From a virus: a DNA stretch of 48,414 bases. The notes beneath the pieces are model-generated. The model was given only the letters and a program-made list of their open reading frames with translations, did not search any database and was not told the origin of the DNA. The translations under genes and the position numbers were made by a program. The DNA is taken from the IMG/VR virus record IMGVR_UViG_3300010371_000045, positions 1 to 48,414 of that record; one strand, 5' to 3'. Every line of letters starts with the position of its first letter. Positions within the stretch are counted from its first letter, which is position 1. Shown here piece by piece: positions 30,862-37,880 of this stretch.

Positions 30862-32673
30862 ATGCCGCCATCGCAAGTCGCCAACGCTGTCGCCAGCCGG
30901 ACCAGCAGCCCCCTCAGTGGGACCACCGTCGCGGCGACGCTTACCAATGTCGTCGGCTCCGGCAATGCCGTGTATGGGGGTTGTTCGTGGGACGCGAGCG
31001 TAGTCTCTGCAATTACGTCGGTCACCGACGATAAGGGCAACAGCTATACCGTCCTCGACAACACGCTGGATGGCACAAATAATCAACGAGCGGCGCAATT
31101 TTACCGCAAGAACATCACCAACGGCCCGAAGACTGTAACCGTAACATTTTCGGGAGGCAGTCCCGGGGCGCGCACGATTGTTGTCGCCGAGTTCACCGGC
31201 GTCGATACCGCGGACCAGAGCAACGATGGACACGGCGGCCAAAACCAACAGCTCATTGGAACAACAGCAAACGCGATCACATCGGGCGCGATCACGACGA
31301 CGCTAGACGGCGATCTCATCCTTGGCCTTTCGGCTAACACCAGCGGGTCGCCGGGGCCGCCGAACGTCGGGACCGGGTTTACCTCGGGAGACGCGGACAA
31401 CACCTCGCCCGGAAGCTGCGCCGATATCCGGCTGGAATGGCTGGTTCAGACCTCGCACGGCAGCAAGGCCGCGACGTTCACCAACACGTCCGGTACGCAA
31501 GCTTTTACTTCTCTTGTCGCCGCGCTCAAGGCTGCTAGTTCCGGCACCAATGTCAATCTTGTGGCGGCGGCCGGCACGGGAGCGGTTGCCGGCCTGTCGC
31601 CGAGCCTGACCGCGGCTCTGGTCGGCGCGAGTGCGACCGGCGCCCCGGCGGCGCTCGTCGCCAGTCTCGCCAAGACCCTCGCGGGCGGGAGCGCGGCCGG
31701 GGCGGTCGCGGCGCTGGCGCTGAGCCTAGAGGCGTTTTTTACCGGCGCGGCCGGGTCCGGGGTTGCCGCGAGCGCGGTACCCTCCAACCGCACGAGCCTT
31801 GCCGCGATCGCGGCGGCGGCGGCGAGCGAAGGCCTCCTGCCGCAACTGGCGACCCCGCTCGTCGCGGCGCTCGCGAGCGGCGCCGAGGCGGGGTTTTCGC
31901 CGGCGCTGACCAAGACGCTGGGGCCGGCGTCGGCGACCGCCGCCGCGGTCGCGCTGCAGGCCTCGCTGGCGATCATCGTCAACCTGGTCGCGGCGAGCGC
32001 GAGCGCCGGCGAAGAGACGCTCACCCCCGCGATCGCAACCGCTCTCGCCGAGGCGGCCGCGACCGGCGCGGCCGGGACGGTCACCGCCAACCTCGGCGGG
32101 TTTGTCAATCTCGTCGCCGCCGCCGCGCTCGCCCAGCCAGGGGCGCTGGCGCCGGCGCTCGCTGCTTTTGTCGCCGCCGCCGCCGCCACCGGTCACGCGG
32201 CGGTCCTGGTCCCGAGCCTGGCAACGCTGGTGGCGCTCGCCGCCGCGGCCGCCGCCGCCACGGCCAGCGGGCTGACCCCGGCCGCAGTCTTTGATATCGG
32301 GTCGGTGGCGGGGACGGCGCGGGCCGAACCGCTCGGCCCGGCGGTGTCGCTCGATCTCGGCGCTCTGGCGGCGACGAGCCGCGCCGCCGCGGTGCTGATC
32401 GAGGTGTTTTTCGGGCTCGCCGGGGTTGGCGGTCTCGGGGCTGTCGAAAACCTGGCGGCTCAGGGGTCGGTGGTCGCGGTGCCGCTGGCCGCGGTCGAGG
32501 CCGCGGCGGCTGCGGCCGGGTTTAGCGTCATCGTGACGATGACCGCGCGGGTGATCCTCGTCGACGACCGGCTCAATGTCACGACCCTGGGCCGGGATCA
32601 GCTGCTGAGCCCGAGCGAGATCGTCAACGACCTCCTGGTCGGGACCGCGCTGCGCAACGACCGTTTGGGGTGA
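30862..32673 (+). CDS. Ala-rich repeat structural protein (603 aa)
   Basis: The N-terminal 220 residues look like a beta domain (ITSVTDDKGNSYTVLDN, KTVTVTFSGGSPGARTIVVA). From about 228 to 553 the chain becomes an Ala-rich tandem repeat of roughly 24-30 residues with recurring L-x-PSL/L-P-ALA and AAA-x-ATG motifs (AALVGASATGAPAALVASLA, VAAAAATGHAAVLVPSLATL). The last 50 residues (VILVDDRLNVTTLGRDQLLS) form a small terminal domain. The gene lies among decoration-type genes. Base use in the first 700 bp is less GC-biased than in its neighbours. Likely a surface fibre or capsid appendage. Confidence 0.75.
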   Translation: MPPSQVANAVASRTSSPLSGTTVAATLTNVVGSGNAVYGGCSWDASVVSAITSVTDDKGNSYTVLDNTLDGTNNQRAAQFYRKNITNGPKTVTVTFSGGSPGARTIVVAEFTGVDTADQSNDGHGGQNQQLIGTTANAITSGAITTTLDGDLILGLSANTSGSPGPPNVGTGFTSGDADNTSPGSCADIRLEWLVQTSHGSKAATFTNTSGTQAFTSLVAALKAASSGTNVNLVAAAGTGAVAGLSPSLTAALVGASATGAPAALVASLAKTLAGGSAAGAVAALALSLEAFFTGAAGSGVAASAVPSNRTSLAAIAAAAASEGLLPQLATPLVAALASGAEAGFSPALTKTLGPASATAAAVALQASLAIIVNLVAASASAGEETLTPAIATALAEAAATGAAGTVTANLGGFVNLVAAAALAQPGALAPALAAFVAAAAATGHAAVLVPSLATLVALAAAAAAATASGLTPAAVFDIGSVAGTARAEPLGPAVSLDLGALAATSRAAAVLIEVFFGLAGVGGLGAVENLAAQGSVVAVPLAAVEAAAAAAGFSVIVTMTARVILVDDRLNVTTLGRDQLLSPSEIVNDLLVGTALRNDRLG

Positions 32674-32677
32674 CGCC

Positions 32678-33061
32678 GTGGCCGTGATCGTCAACACCCC
32701 GGATGGACCGGTCGCGGCGGGCTCGACCCCAGTCTACACGGCCTATTTTGTCGACACCACCGGCGCCGCGATCCCGCCGACGGCGCTCGCCTCGGTCACC
32801 CTGACGATCTGCGACACGCAATCGGGCGCCATCGTCAACAGCGTCTCGCAGGTCAACATCCTCAACACCGGGCGCGGCACCGTTGACAGCGCCGGCAAAC
32901 TGACGATCACGCTCGAACCCGGCGACACCGCGATGGACGAGGTGCCCGGTCTCGCCCAAATCCAGCGCTCGCTGGTGATCGATTGGGCGACGACCTCGAC
33001 CCCGCCGGTGATCGGCCGCCACCAGGTCAATTTCCCGGTCCTCGCGCTGGCGGGACCCTGA
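32678..33061 (+). CDS. Small beta-rich decoration-type protein (127 aa)
   Basis: GTG start at 32678. The chain has Ig-like strand alternation (STPVYTAYFVDTTGAAIPPT, GTVDSAGKLTITLEPGDTAM, IGRHQVNFPVLALAGP). Small proteins of this kind often decorate capsids or tail tips. Position after the Ala-rich repeat gene supports an appendage role. Family not recognised. Confidence 0.6.
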   Translation: MAVIVNTPDGPVAAGSTPVYTAYFVDTTGAAIPPTALASVTLTICDTQSGAIVNSVSQVNILNTGRGTVDSAGKLTITLEPGDTAMDEVPGLAQIQRSLVIDWATTSTPPVIGRHQVNFPVLALAGP

Positions 33062-33121
33062 CCCTTATTCTCGCGGCCCTGGCCGGGCCCTGAGTTTAAC
33101 CCGGAGGAGCACTAGCATCCC

Positions 33122-33739
33122 ATGGCCCAGAACCCGATTTCCGCGACGATCGCCGCCAATCTGTTTGGCTCGCCCAAGACCCAGAAGCAACTCGCCGTCG
33201 ACCCGTCGGGGTTTGCGCTGGTCGCCCAGGGTGTGGCCCCGCTGTACGAGGCGAGCTACAACGCGACCCAGTTCACCGCCGCCAACCCGTCGGGGGTGAC
33301 GACCTCGGCGGCGCTGGCGACGACCTATGTCGGCATCTGCCTCTCCAACCCGATCGCCAACACCAAAAACCTCGCGGTGCTGCGGGTTCACGCGCACCTC
33401 GTCGTCGAGCCGGCGGCGCTCCTCGGCGTCGGCGTGATCGCCGGATCCTCGGCGGCCGGGATCACCGTCCACACCACCCCGATTACGACCCTCGCCAACG
33501 CCAAGATCGGCGGCGCCGCGCCGGTCGGGCTGGTCGATTCGGCCTGCACCCTCGTCGGCACCCCGTACTGGGCCGATTGGCTCGGCTCGGCGACGACCGC
33601 GACCACCGGCCCGTTTGTGCGCGAGTACAATGGCGAACTCATCATCCCGCCGGGCGGCTATATCGCGATCGGGACCAGCGCCGCCGGCCCGGCCTCGGGC
33701 TTTCTCGGGTCGATCCACTGGCTGGAGCTGCCGGTCTAG
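33122..33739 (+). CDS. Structural protein (205 aa)
   Basis: Starts MAQNPISATIAANLFGSPKT with GGAGGAG upstream. Beta-rich with many Thr/Ala/Gly residues and a conserved-looking C-terminus (LIIPPGGYIAIGTSAAGPAS, WLELPV). Sequences of this pattern are common near phage sheath or neck genes. I infer a tail or decoration role. Family not recognised. Confidence 0.6.
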   Translation: MAQNPISATIAANLFGSPKTQKQLAVDPSGFALVAQGVAPLYEASYNATQFTAANPSGVTTSAALATTYVGICLSNPIANTKNLAVLRVHAHLVVEPAALLGVGVIAGSSAAGITVHTTPITTLANAKIGGAAPVGLVDSACTLVGTPYWADWLGSATTATTGPFVREYNGELIIPPGGYIAIGTSAAGPASGFLGSIHWLELPV

Positions 33740-33741
33740 CG

Positions 33742-34128
33742 ATGCCAAACCGCGCCACCCGCGAACAGGCCTGGGCGCGGCCGACCGCGCACGCGCTCAC
33801 CGCCGCCGGGTATCTCGGCTTCTCCCCGCACGAAGCGCAACCCCTCGGGCGGAGCCGCGCCGCCCCGGTGCTGCCGGCGGCGGCCGCGGTCGACGGCACC
33901 CACCACTGGGTGCGGTCGCCGCGCGGCAACCGGGTCGAGATGGTGTGGCTCGCCGCGCATGAGGCCTGGGCCCCGTTCCCCGAGACCCCGCAGGCCAAAC
34001 GGCTCGCCTTTCGCGCCGACTATCTCGCTTCGCACGGCTGGACCTATGGCGGTCTGGTCACCCCGCCCGAGCCGCAAAAGGCGGCGCGCGCGGGGCGGAG
34101 TTCGCACCGTCCCAAGGCTGCGGCCTGA
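33742..34128 (+). CDS. Hypothetical protein (128 aa)
   Basis: Starts MPNRATREQAWARPTAHALT, 2 nt after the previous stop. A helical N-terminus precedes VWLAAHEAWAPFPETPQAKR and a basic tail. It lies immediately before the tail sheath gene, so it may be a neck or connector factor, but no motif supports that. Function unknown. Confidence 0.6.
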   Translation: MPNRATREQAWARPTAHALTAAGYLGFSPHEAQPLGRSRAAPVLPAAAAVDGTHHWVRSPRGNRVEMVWLAAHEAWAPFPETPQAKRLAFRADYLASHGWTYGGLVTPPEPQKAARAGRSSHRPKAAA

Positions 34129-34150
34129 TCCCGTGAGGTAAACAGCGACC

Positions 34151-36103
34151 ATGTCCGACACGATCGTCACCGTCGCGGTCAGCCAGGAAATCGCGCCGAC
34201 GCCGTCGACGCTGCAAAAGACCGGCGCCTTTATCAGCCAGGGCGGCACGACGCTGAGCCCGGGGACCTACCAGCTGTTGACCAGCGCCGCGACCTTGGCG
34301 ACCTATATCGAGGCGGCTCAGCCGATGACCGCGCTCGCCTGGTCGGGCGAAGTGGTCACCGTGACGGTCTCCGGCGGGCATCGCTACCCGGTCGGCAAAA
34401 AGCTCTGGGTGGTGATCGCCGGCGCGGTCCCGGCCGGGTACAACGGCACCTTCTACGTGACCGTTACCTCGTCGACCCAGTTCACCTACACCCTCGTCTC
34501 CAACCCCGGGGCCGAGACGACGCTCGGGGTCTATGTGCCGCTGAGCGCCAACCAGCTCAGCCAGATGAACACGACCTTTTGGGCCCAGGGCAGCAATGTC
34601 CCGGTCTACGTGCTCGAGCTCGGCCCCGGCAACACCGCCGATGGCTGCGCGATGCTGCAGGCGTTTATCGCGGTCAACAACGCGCCGCAGTTTTTCTACT
34701 CGTACCTGGTGCCGCGCTACTGGGATGGCGATCCGACCTTTATCGCGATGGTCGCGACCTTCTCCGCACCGTCGTCGAAAACTTATTTCTTTACGACGAC
34801 GACGCTCTCGACCTATGCGCTCTACCCGCCGACGTCAAAGGCGTTTGTGTGCCTTGTCGAGGCCCCGGCGATGGCGATCACCCAGCCCAATGTGGTGACC
34901 GAGCTGTTGAGCGAACCGGTCGCGCCGACCCTCGGCGAGTCGGCCGGCGGCGTCCTCCCGGCGCGCACCTATTTTGTCCGCGTCACCTACATGACCGCGT
35001 TTGGCGAGACGCTGCCGTCACCCGAATCGACCGAGGCGATCAGCCTCGACAACATCCTGACGGTGACCTCGCCACCGGCGATGACCGGCGCCACCGGGTA
35101 CAATGTCTATGTCGGCACCACCGCCGGCAGCGAGGAATTGCAGAATGCGAGCCCGGTCGCGATCGGGACGCCGTGGGACGAGCCGACCTCGGGTCTCATC
35201 GTCGGCGCGACCGTCCCGACCGCCGGGTTTGTCGTCGCCACCACGACCAGCGCGCACGGGGTCGCGGTCGGGCAGTGGTTCCAATTGAGCGGGTTTACCC
35301 CGCTCGGGTACAATGGCTGGTGGCAGGCGGTCGGCGGCACCGCGGGGTCGGCCCTCGTCTTCCTGATCTCGACCAACCCGGGCCCGGAAACCGCGCTCGG
35401 CAGTCTCGACGCCAACTTTATCACCCAGAGCGCGCCGCCGCCGACCGAGTTCACCCTGGCCGCCTCGTTCTACGATGCGCTGCGCTACAACCCGAGCGCC
35501 GCCAATCTGATGACCCCGTTTGCCTTCAGCTACCAGTTTGGGGTGACGCCGTGGGTCTCCCAGGGAACCTCGACGATCCTCTCGCAGTTGAAGGCGGCGG
35601 CGACAAACTACATCACCACCGGCGCCGAGGGCGGGCTCGCGTCAAACCTGATCCTGCGCTGGGGGATGACCAAGGACAGCGAAGATTTTATGGAGTGGTA
35701 CTCGGCCGATTGGGCGCAGGTCAATTACCCGCTGGCGCTCGCCAACACGGTGATCAACGGCTCGAACGATCCGCTCAACCCGCTGTACTACGATCAAAAC
35801 GGTATCAACTCGCTGCAGGATACCTGCGTGCGGGTGTCGCAGACCGCTGTCAGCTTTGGCCTCGCCAACGGCAAGGTGGTGCAGTCGCAGCTGACCGGCA
35901 CCGCGCTCGCCGATGCGATCGAGGCCGGCACCTTTGACGGGCAGATCGTCGTCAACGCGGTCCCGTTTGTGCCGTATCTGCAGGCCTCGCCGTCGGATTA
36001 TTCGACCGGGACCTACAACGGGATCGGCATCCGCTACATCGTCAATCGCGGGTTTATCAGCATCCAGATCAACCTGGTGCTGTCGAACCTGCCGATCCAG
36101 TAA
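34151..36103 (+). CDS. Tail sheath protein, DUF3383-like, with three inserted beta domains (650 aa)
   Basis: The conserved sheath ends are recognisable: N-terminal SDTIVTVAVSQEIAPTPSTL and C-terminal YNGIGIRYIVNRGFISIQIN. Between them sit three inserts: a beta module at about 58-130 (VVTVTVSGGHRYPVGKKLWV), an FnIII-like segment at about 255-345 (ARTYFVRVTYMTAFGETLPS), and a second copy of the beta module at about 350-425 (FVVATTTSAHGVAVGQWFQL). Contractile sheath subunits often tolerate such insertions on their outer face. The gene is followed by the tube gene, as in DUF3383 myoviruses. Confidence 0.85.
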   Translation: MSDTIVTVAVSQEIAPTPSTLQKTGAFISQGGTTLSPGTYQLLTSAATLATYIEAAQPMTALAWSGEVVTVTVSGGHRYPVGKKLWVVIAGAVPAGYNGTFYVTVTSSTQFTYTLVSNPGAETTLGVYVPLSANQLSQMNTTFWAQGSNVPVYVLELGPGNTADGCAMLQAFIAVNNAPQFFYSYLVPRYWDGDPTFIAMVATFSAPSSKTYFFTTTTLSTYALYPPTSKAFVCLVEAPAMAITQPNVVTELLSEPVAPTLGESAGGVLPARTYFVRVTYMTAFGETLPSPESTEAISLDNILTVTSPPAMTGATGYNVYVGTTAGSEELQNASPVAIGTPWDEPTSGLIVGATVPTAGFVVATTTSAHGVAVGQWFQLSGFTPLGYNGWWQAVGGTAGSALVFLISTNPGPETALGSLDANFITQSAPPPTEFTLAASFYDALRYNPSAANLMTPFAFSYQFGVTPWVSQGTSTILSQLKAAATNYITTGAEGGLASNLILRWGMTKDSEDFMEWYSADWAQVNYPLALANTVINGSNDPLNPLYYDQNGINSLQDTCVRVSQTAVSFGLANGKVVQSQLTGTALADAIEAGTFDGQIVVNAVPFVPYLQASPSDYSTGTYNGIGIRYIVNRGFISIQINLVLSNLPIQ

Positions 36104-36132
36104 CCCTCTAGCCGCACGCGGGAGATATCAGC

Positions 36133-36588
36133 ATGGCGACCAGCAATCCGCTTGTGGCGCAAGGCAGCCTCAACCGGGTCCAAGCCTCGGTCAGCATCCC
36201 GAACAACACCTCGCTCAATGTGACGGCGCCGTTTCTCGGGACCGAAGGCATCCACATGGCGGTCGAGGGCACCGCCTCGCAGATGCTCGACACGATGACC
36301 GGGCTGGTGATCTCGCCGGAAGTCTATATGCACGGGCGGGTGACGATCCAGCTGATCAAAAGCCAGGCGCTCGCCGACGCGTGGAAAACCCAGATGGAGC
36401 TCGACGCGCGGATCGGCACGATCACGATCCGCCCCGATCTGTCGCCGGGCGGCGGGCTCAGCCCCTATGTGTTTCAGAATTGCGCGATCACCTCGGTGCG
36501 CGAATTGAACTTTACCGGCAGCGACCCCGGCTGGGTCGTCGAGGTGCGCGGCTTCTACTCCGTCAATTCCGTGCTCTGGGCCGGATAA
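36133..36588 (+). CDS. Tail tube protein, DUF3277-like (151 aa)
   Basis: Starts MATSNPLVAQGSLNRVQASV. The sequence fits the DUF3277 tube family: SLNVTAPFLGTEGIHMAVEG, VISPEVYMHGRVTIQLIKSQ, GTITIRPDLSPGG and WVVEVRGFYSVNSVLWAG. Subunits stack into the inner tube around which the sheath contracts. Position right after sheath agrees. Confidence 0.85.
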   Translation: MATSNPLVAQGSLNRVQASVSIPNNTSLNVTAPFLGTEGIHMAVEGTASQMLDTMTGLVISPEVYMHGRVTIQLIKSQALADAWKTQMELDARIGTITIRPDLSPGGGLSPYVFQNCAITSVRELNFTGSDPGWVVEVRGFYSVNSVLWAG

Positions 36589-36629
36589 ACCAGCGGCGCC
36601 GCATCGGCGCCTAGCGTCAAGAGGGAAAC

Positions 36630-37265
36630 ATGGCAGAGACCCCTGCGCCGACGACGCCCCCCGCGCCGTCGGCGCCGATTGCGCGTATCAGCAAAAAGCT
36701 CAACCTGGTGATCCCGGTCGACCGCGACGACGGCTCGACGGTCTATGTCCACTCGACCCCGATCCCGAAGGAACTCTTCGAGCGCAAATGGATGGTCATG
36801 AGCCGCGCGCTCAACATGATCAACCTGGTCGCCGGCGGCCCGCTCGCCGGGATCCGCACCGCGGTCTACGCGCTGCGCGATTCGGCGCGGCAGACCGGCG
36901 ATCTCGACGGGCCCGACGGGATCGAGGAAATCCTCCTCCCCGAAATCTGGCGGCTGACCAATGTCATCGTCCCGAGCGGGCGCTCGTGGGAGCCGATGCC
37001 GCTCGCCGATGCGGTGCGCGAGGGCAAACTCAGCGACGAGGACCGCTCGGAGGTCGAGCACGCGGTCTGTTTTTTTATCTTGTGCTCGCTCATTCAGTCG
37101 CGAGCCGAGCTGGCAAAGACCCTGACTGGCCTCGAATTGCTCTTGGATGCGCGGACCACATTGTCGACGCCTACGGCGTTCGCAGCTTCCTTGCCGACCT
37201 CGAACGGGGCCGAGACTTCTGGCGCGACACCCCCGCCGCCGGATCGCTCGTCGCCAGTGTTTTGA
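36630..37265 (+). CDS. Tail assembly chaperone, short form (211 aa)
   Basis: Zero-frame product of the chaperone locus. It starts MAETPAPTTPPAPSAPIARI after GAGGGAA. The N-terminus is Pro-rich and the body helical (SRALNMINLVAGGPLAGIRT). A seven-T run at 37070-37076 lies in the codons for CFF. Past it the zero frame continues for 63 codons to a stop at 37265. The locus lies between tube and tape measure, the usual place for chaperones of the G/GT type. Confidence 0.8.
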   Translation: MAETPAPTTPPAPSAPIARISKKLNLVIPVDRDDGSTVYVHSTPIPKELFERKWMVMSRALNMINLVAGGPLAGIRTAVYALRDSARQTGDLDGPDGIEEILLPEIWRLTNVIVPSGRSWEPMPLADAVREGKLSDEDRSEVEHAVCFFILCSLIQSRAELAKTLTGLELLLDARTTLSTPTAFAASLPTSNGAETSGATPPPPDRSSPVF

Positions 37266-37390
37266 CCTTTCTCGCCGAGGACGGGTTCGAGAGCTATTTT
37301 GGCCGGTACGGCTACGAGGAGAAATCGGCGCATGAGTGGCGCCAGCGGCACCTGCTGCGCGCGCTCAGGGAGCGGCCGCGGCTCTTCTGA
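36630..37390 (+). CDS. Tail assembly chaperone, -1 frameshift fusion (predicted 253 aa)
   Basis: Slipping back one base at 37076 joins the N-terminal 149 codons to the open -1 frame (YLVLAHSVASRAGKDPDWPR, then YGVRSFLADLERGRDFWRD and VLTFLAEDGFESYFGRYGY). The -1 frame is long and coding-like, with no start of its own, and ends at 37390. Such fusions, the GT-type product, are needed for tail length and assembly in many phages. A slippery site and hairpin are present. Confidence 0.75.
37070..37105 (+). promoter_or_regulatory. -1 programmed frameshift signal (slippery site + hairpin)
   Basis: T TTT TTT at 37070-37076 is a canonical X-XXY-YYZ slippery heptamer in phase with the zero frame. Seven bases later a perfect 6-bp stem GCTCGC (37084-37089) / GCGAGC (37100-37105) follows, with a 10-nt loop. 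Spacing and arrangement match known -1 frameshift signals. It is the only such T-run in the operon that I noticed. Confidence 0.75.
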
Positions 37391-37588
37391 TCACAACGAA
37401 TGGCGCAGCTTGGTCTGCCCGTCGCAGTCGTGCCGATCGACATAGGCCGGGTCGCCGGCATAGACGGTGCACCCGATCTGCCCGAGGCGAACGCCGAGCG
37501 TGCCGACCAGGCCGGCGACGATGACGAGAAACCCGAGGATCACACCGATCGCGACCGTGGCATCCCGGCGGCGGCTGGGGACCGTCAT
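37391..37588 (-). CDS. Reversed small membrane protein (65 aa)
   Basis: Leftward start MTVPSRRRDATVAIGVILGF at 37588, overlapping the stop of the upstream paralog (ATGA). One hydrophobic helix (VAIGVILGFLVIVAGLVGTL) is followed by a Cys-containing tail with GDPAYVDRHDC. The paralog has GEPAYAAYHNC at the same place. Both are transcribed against the tail operon, convergent with the chaperone gene. Function unknown; a membrane or lysis-related role is possible but unproven. Confidence 0.65.
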   Translation of the reverse strand: MTVPSRRRDATVAIGVILGFLVIVAGLVGTLGVRLGQIGCTVYAGDPAYVDRHDCDGQTKLRHSL

Positions 37589-37833
37589 CGCGCGGTCTCC
37601 GCGGTCTCGCAGTTGTGGTACGCGGCGTAGGCCGGCTCGCCCCGGTGCGCCGCGCACCCGCTCTGCCAGCGGTTAAAGCTGACCGTGCACGACACCACCG
37701 CGATGACGATGACGACGCCGAGGATCATCATCACCCGGCTAAAGCCGATCAGCAAGAGCACCACCAAGGCGCCAAACCCCAACATGATCCACATGGTCAA
37801 ATCCAGTTTGGTCTGATACGACCTTGAAATCAT
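37585..37833 (-). CDS. Reversed small membrane protein, paralog (82 aa)
   Basis: Starts MISRSYQTKLDLTMWIMLGF. Two hydrophobic helices (MWIMLGFGALVVLLLIGF and VMMILGVVIVIAVVSC) precede a Cys-rich tail with RWQSGCAAHRGEPAYAAYHN followed by C75. The tail motif C...GxPAYxxxHxC is shared with the adjacent gene, so the pair arose by duplication. It lies between the tail chaperone and tape-measure genes on the opposite strand. Function unknown. Confidence 0.65.
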   Translation of the reverse strand: MISRSYQTKLDLTMWIMLGFGALVVLLLIGFSRVMMILGVVIVIAVVSCTVSFNRWQSGCAAHRGEPAYAAYHNCETAETAR

Positions 37834-37839
37834 AGCAGA

Positions 37840-37863
37840 AAACTAGCTGAAAGTCTAGTTTTT
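37840..37863. promoter_or_regulatory. AT-rich palindrome at the reversed-gene promoter
   Basis: AAAACTAG (37840-37847) and CTAGTTTT (37856-37863) form an exact 8-bp inverted repeat with an 8-nt centre. It lies just upstream of the reversed pair and just before the tape-measure start. It could be a weak bidirectional terminator or an operator. Confidence 0.4.
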
Positions 37864-37880
37864 TGCGGGGATGGATTATT

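Noticed and set aside
37240-37262. CCCCCG run near the end of the zero frame as the frameshift site
   Set aside because: It does not give a proper X-XXY-YYZ heptamer; the T7 site with correctly spaced hairpin is much better.
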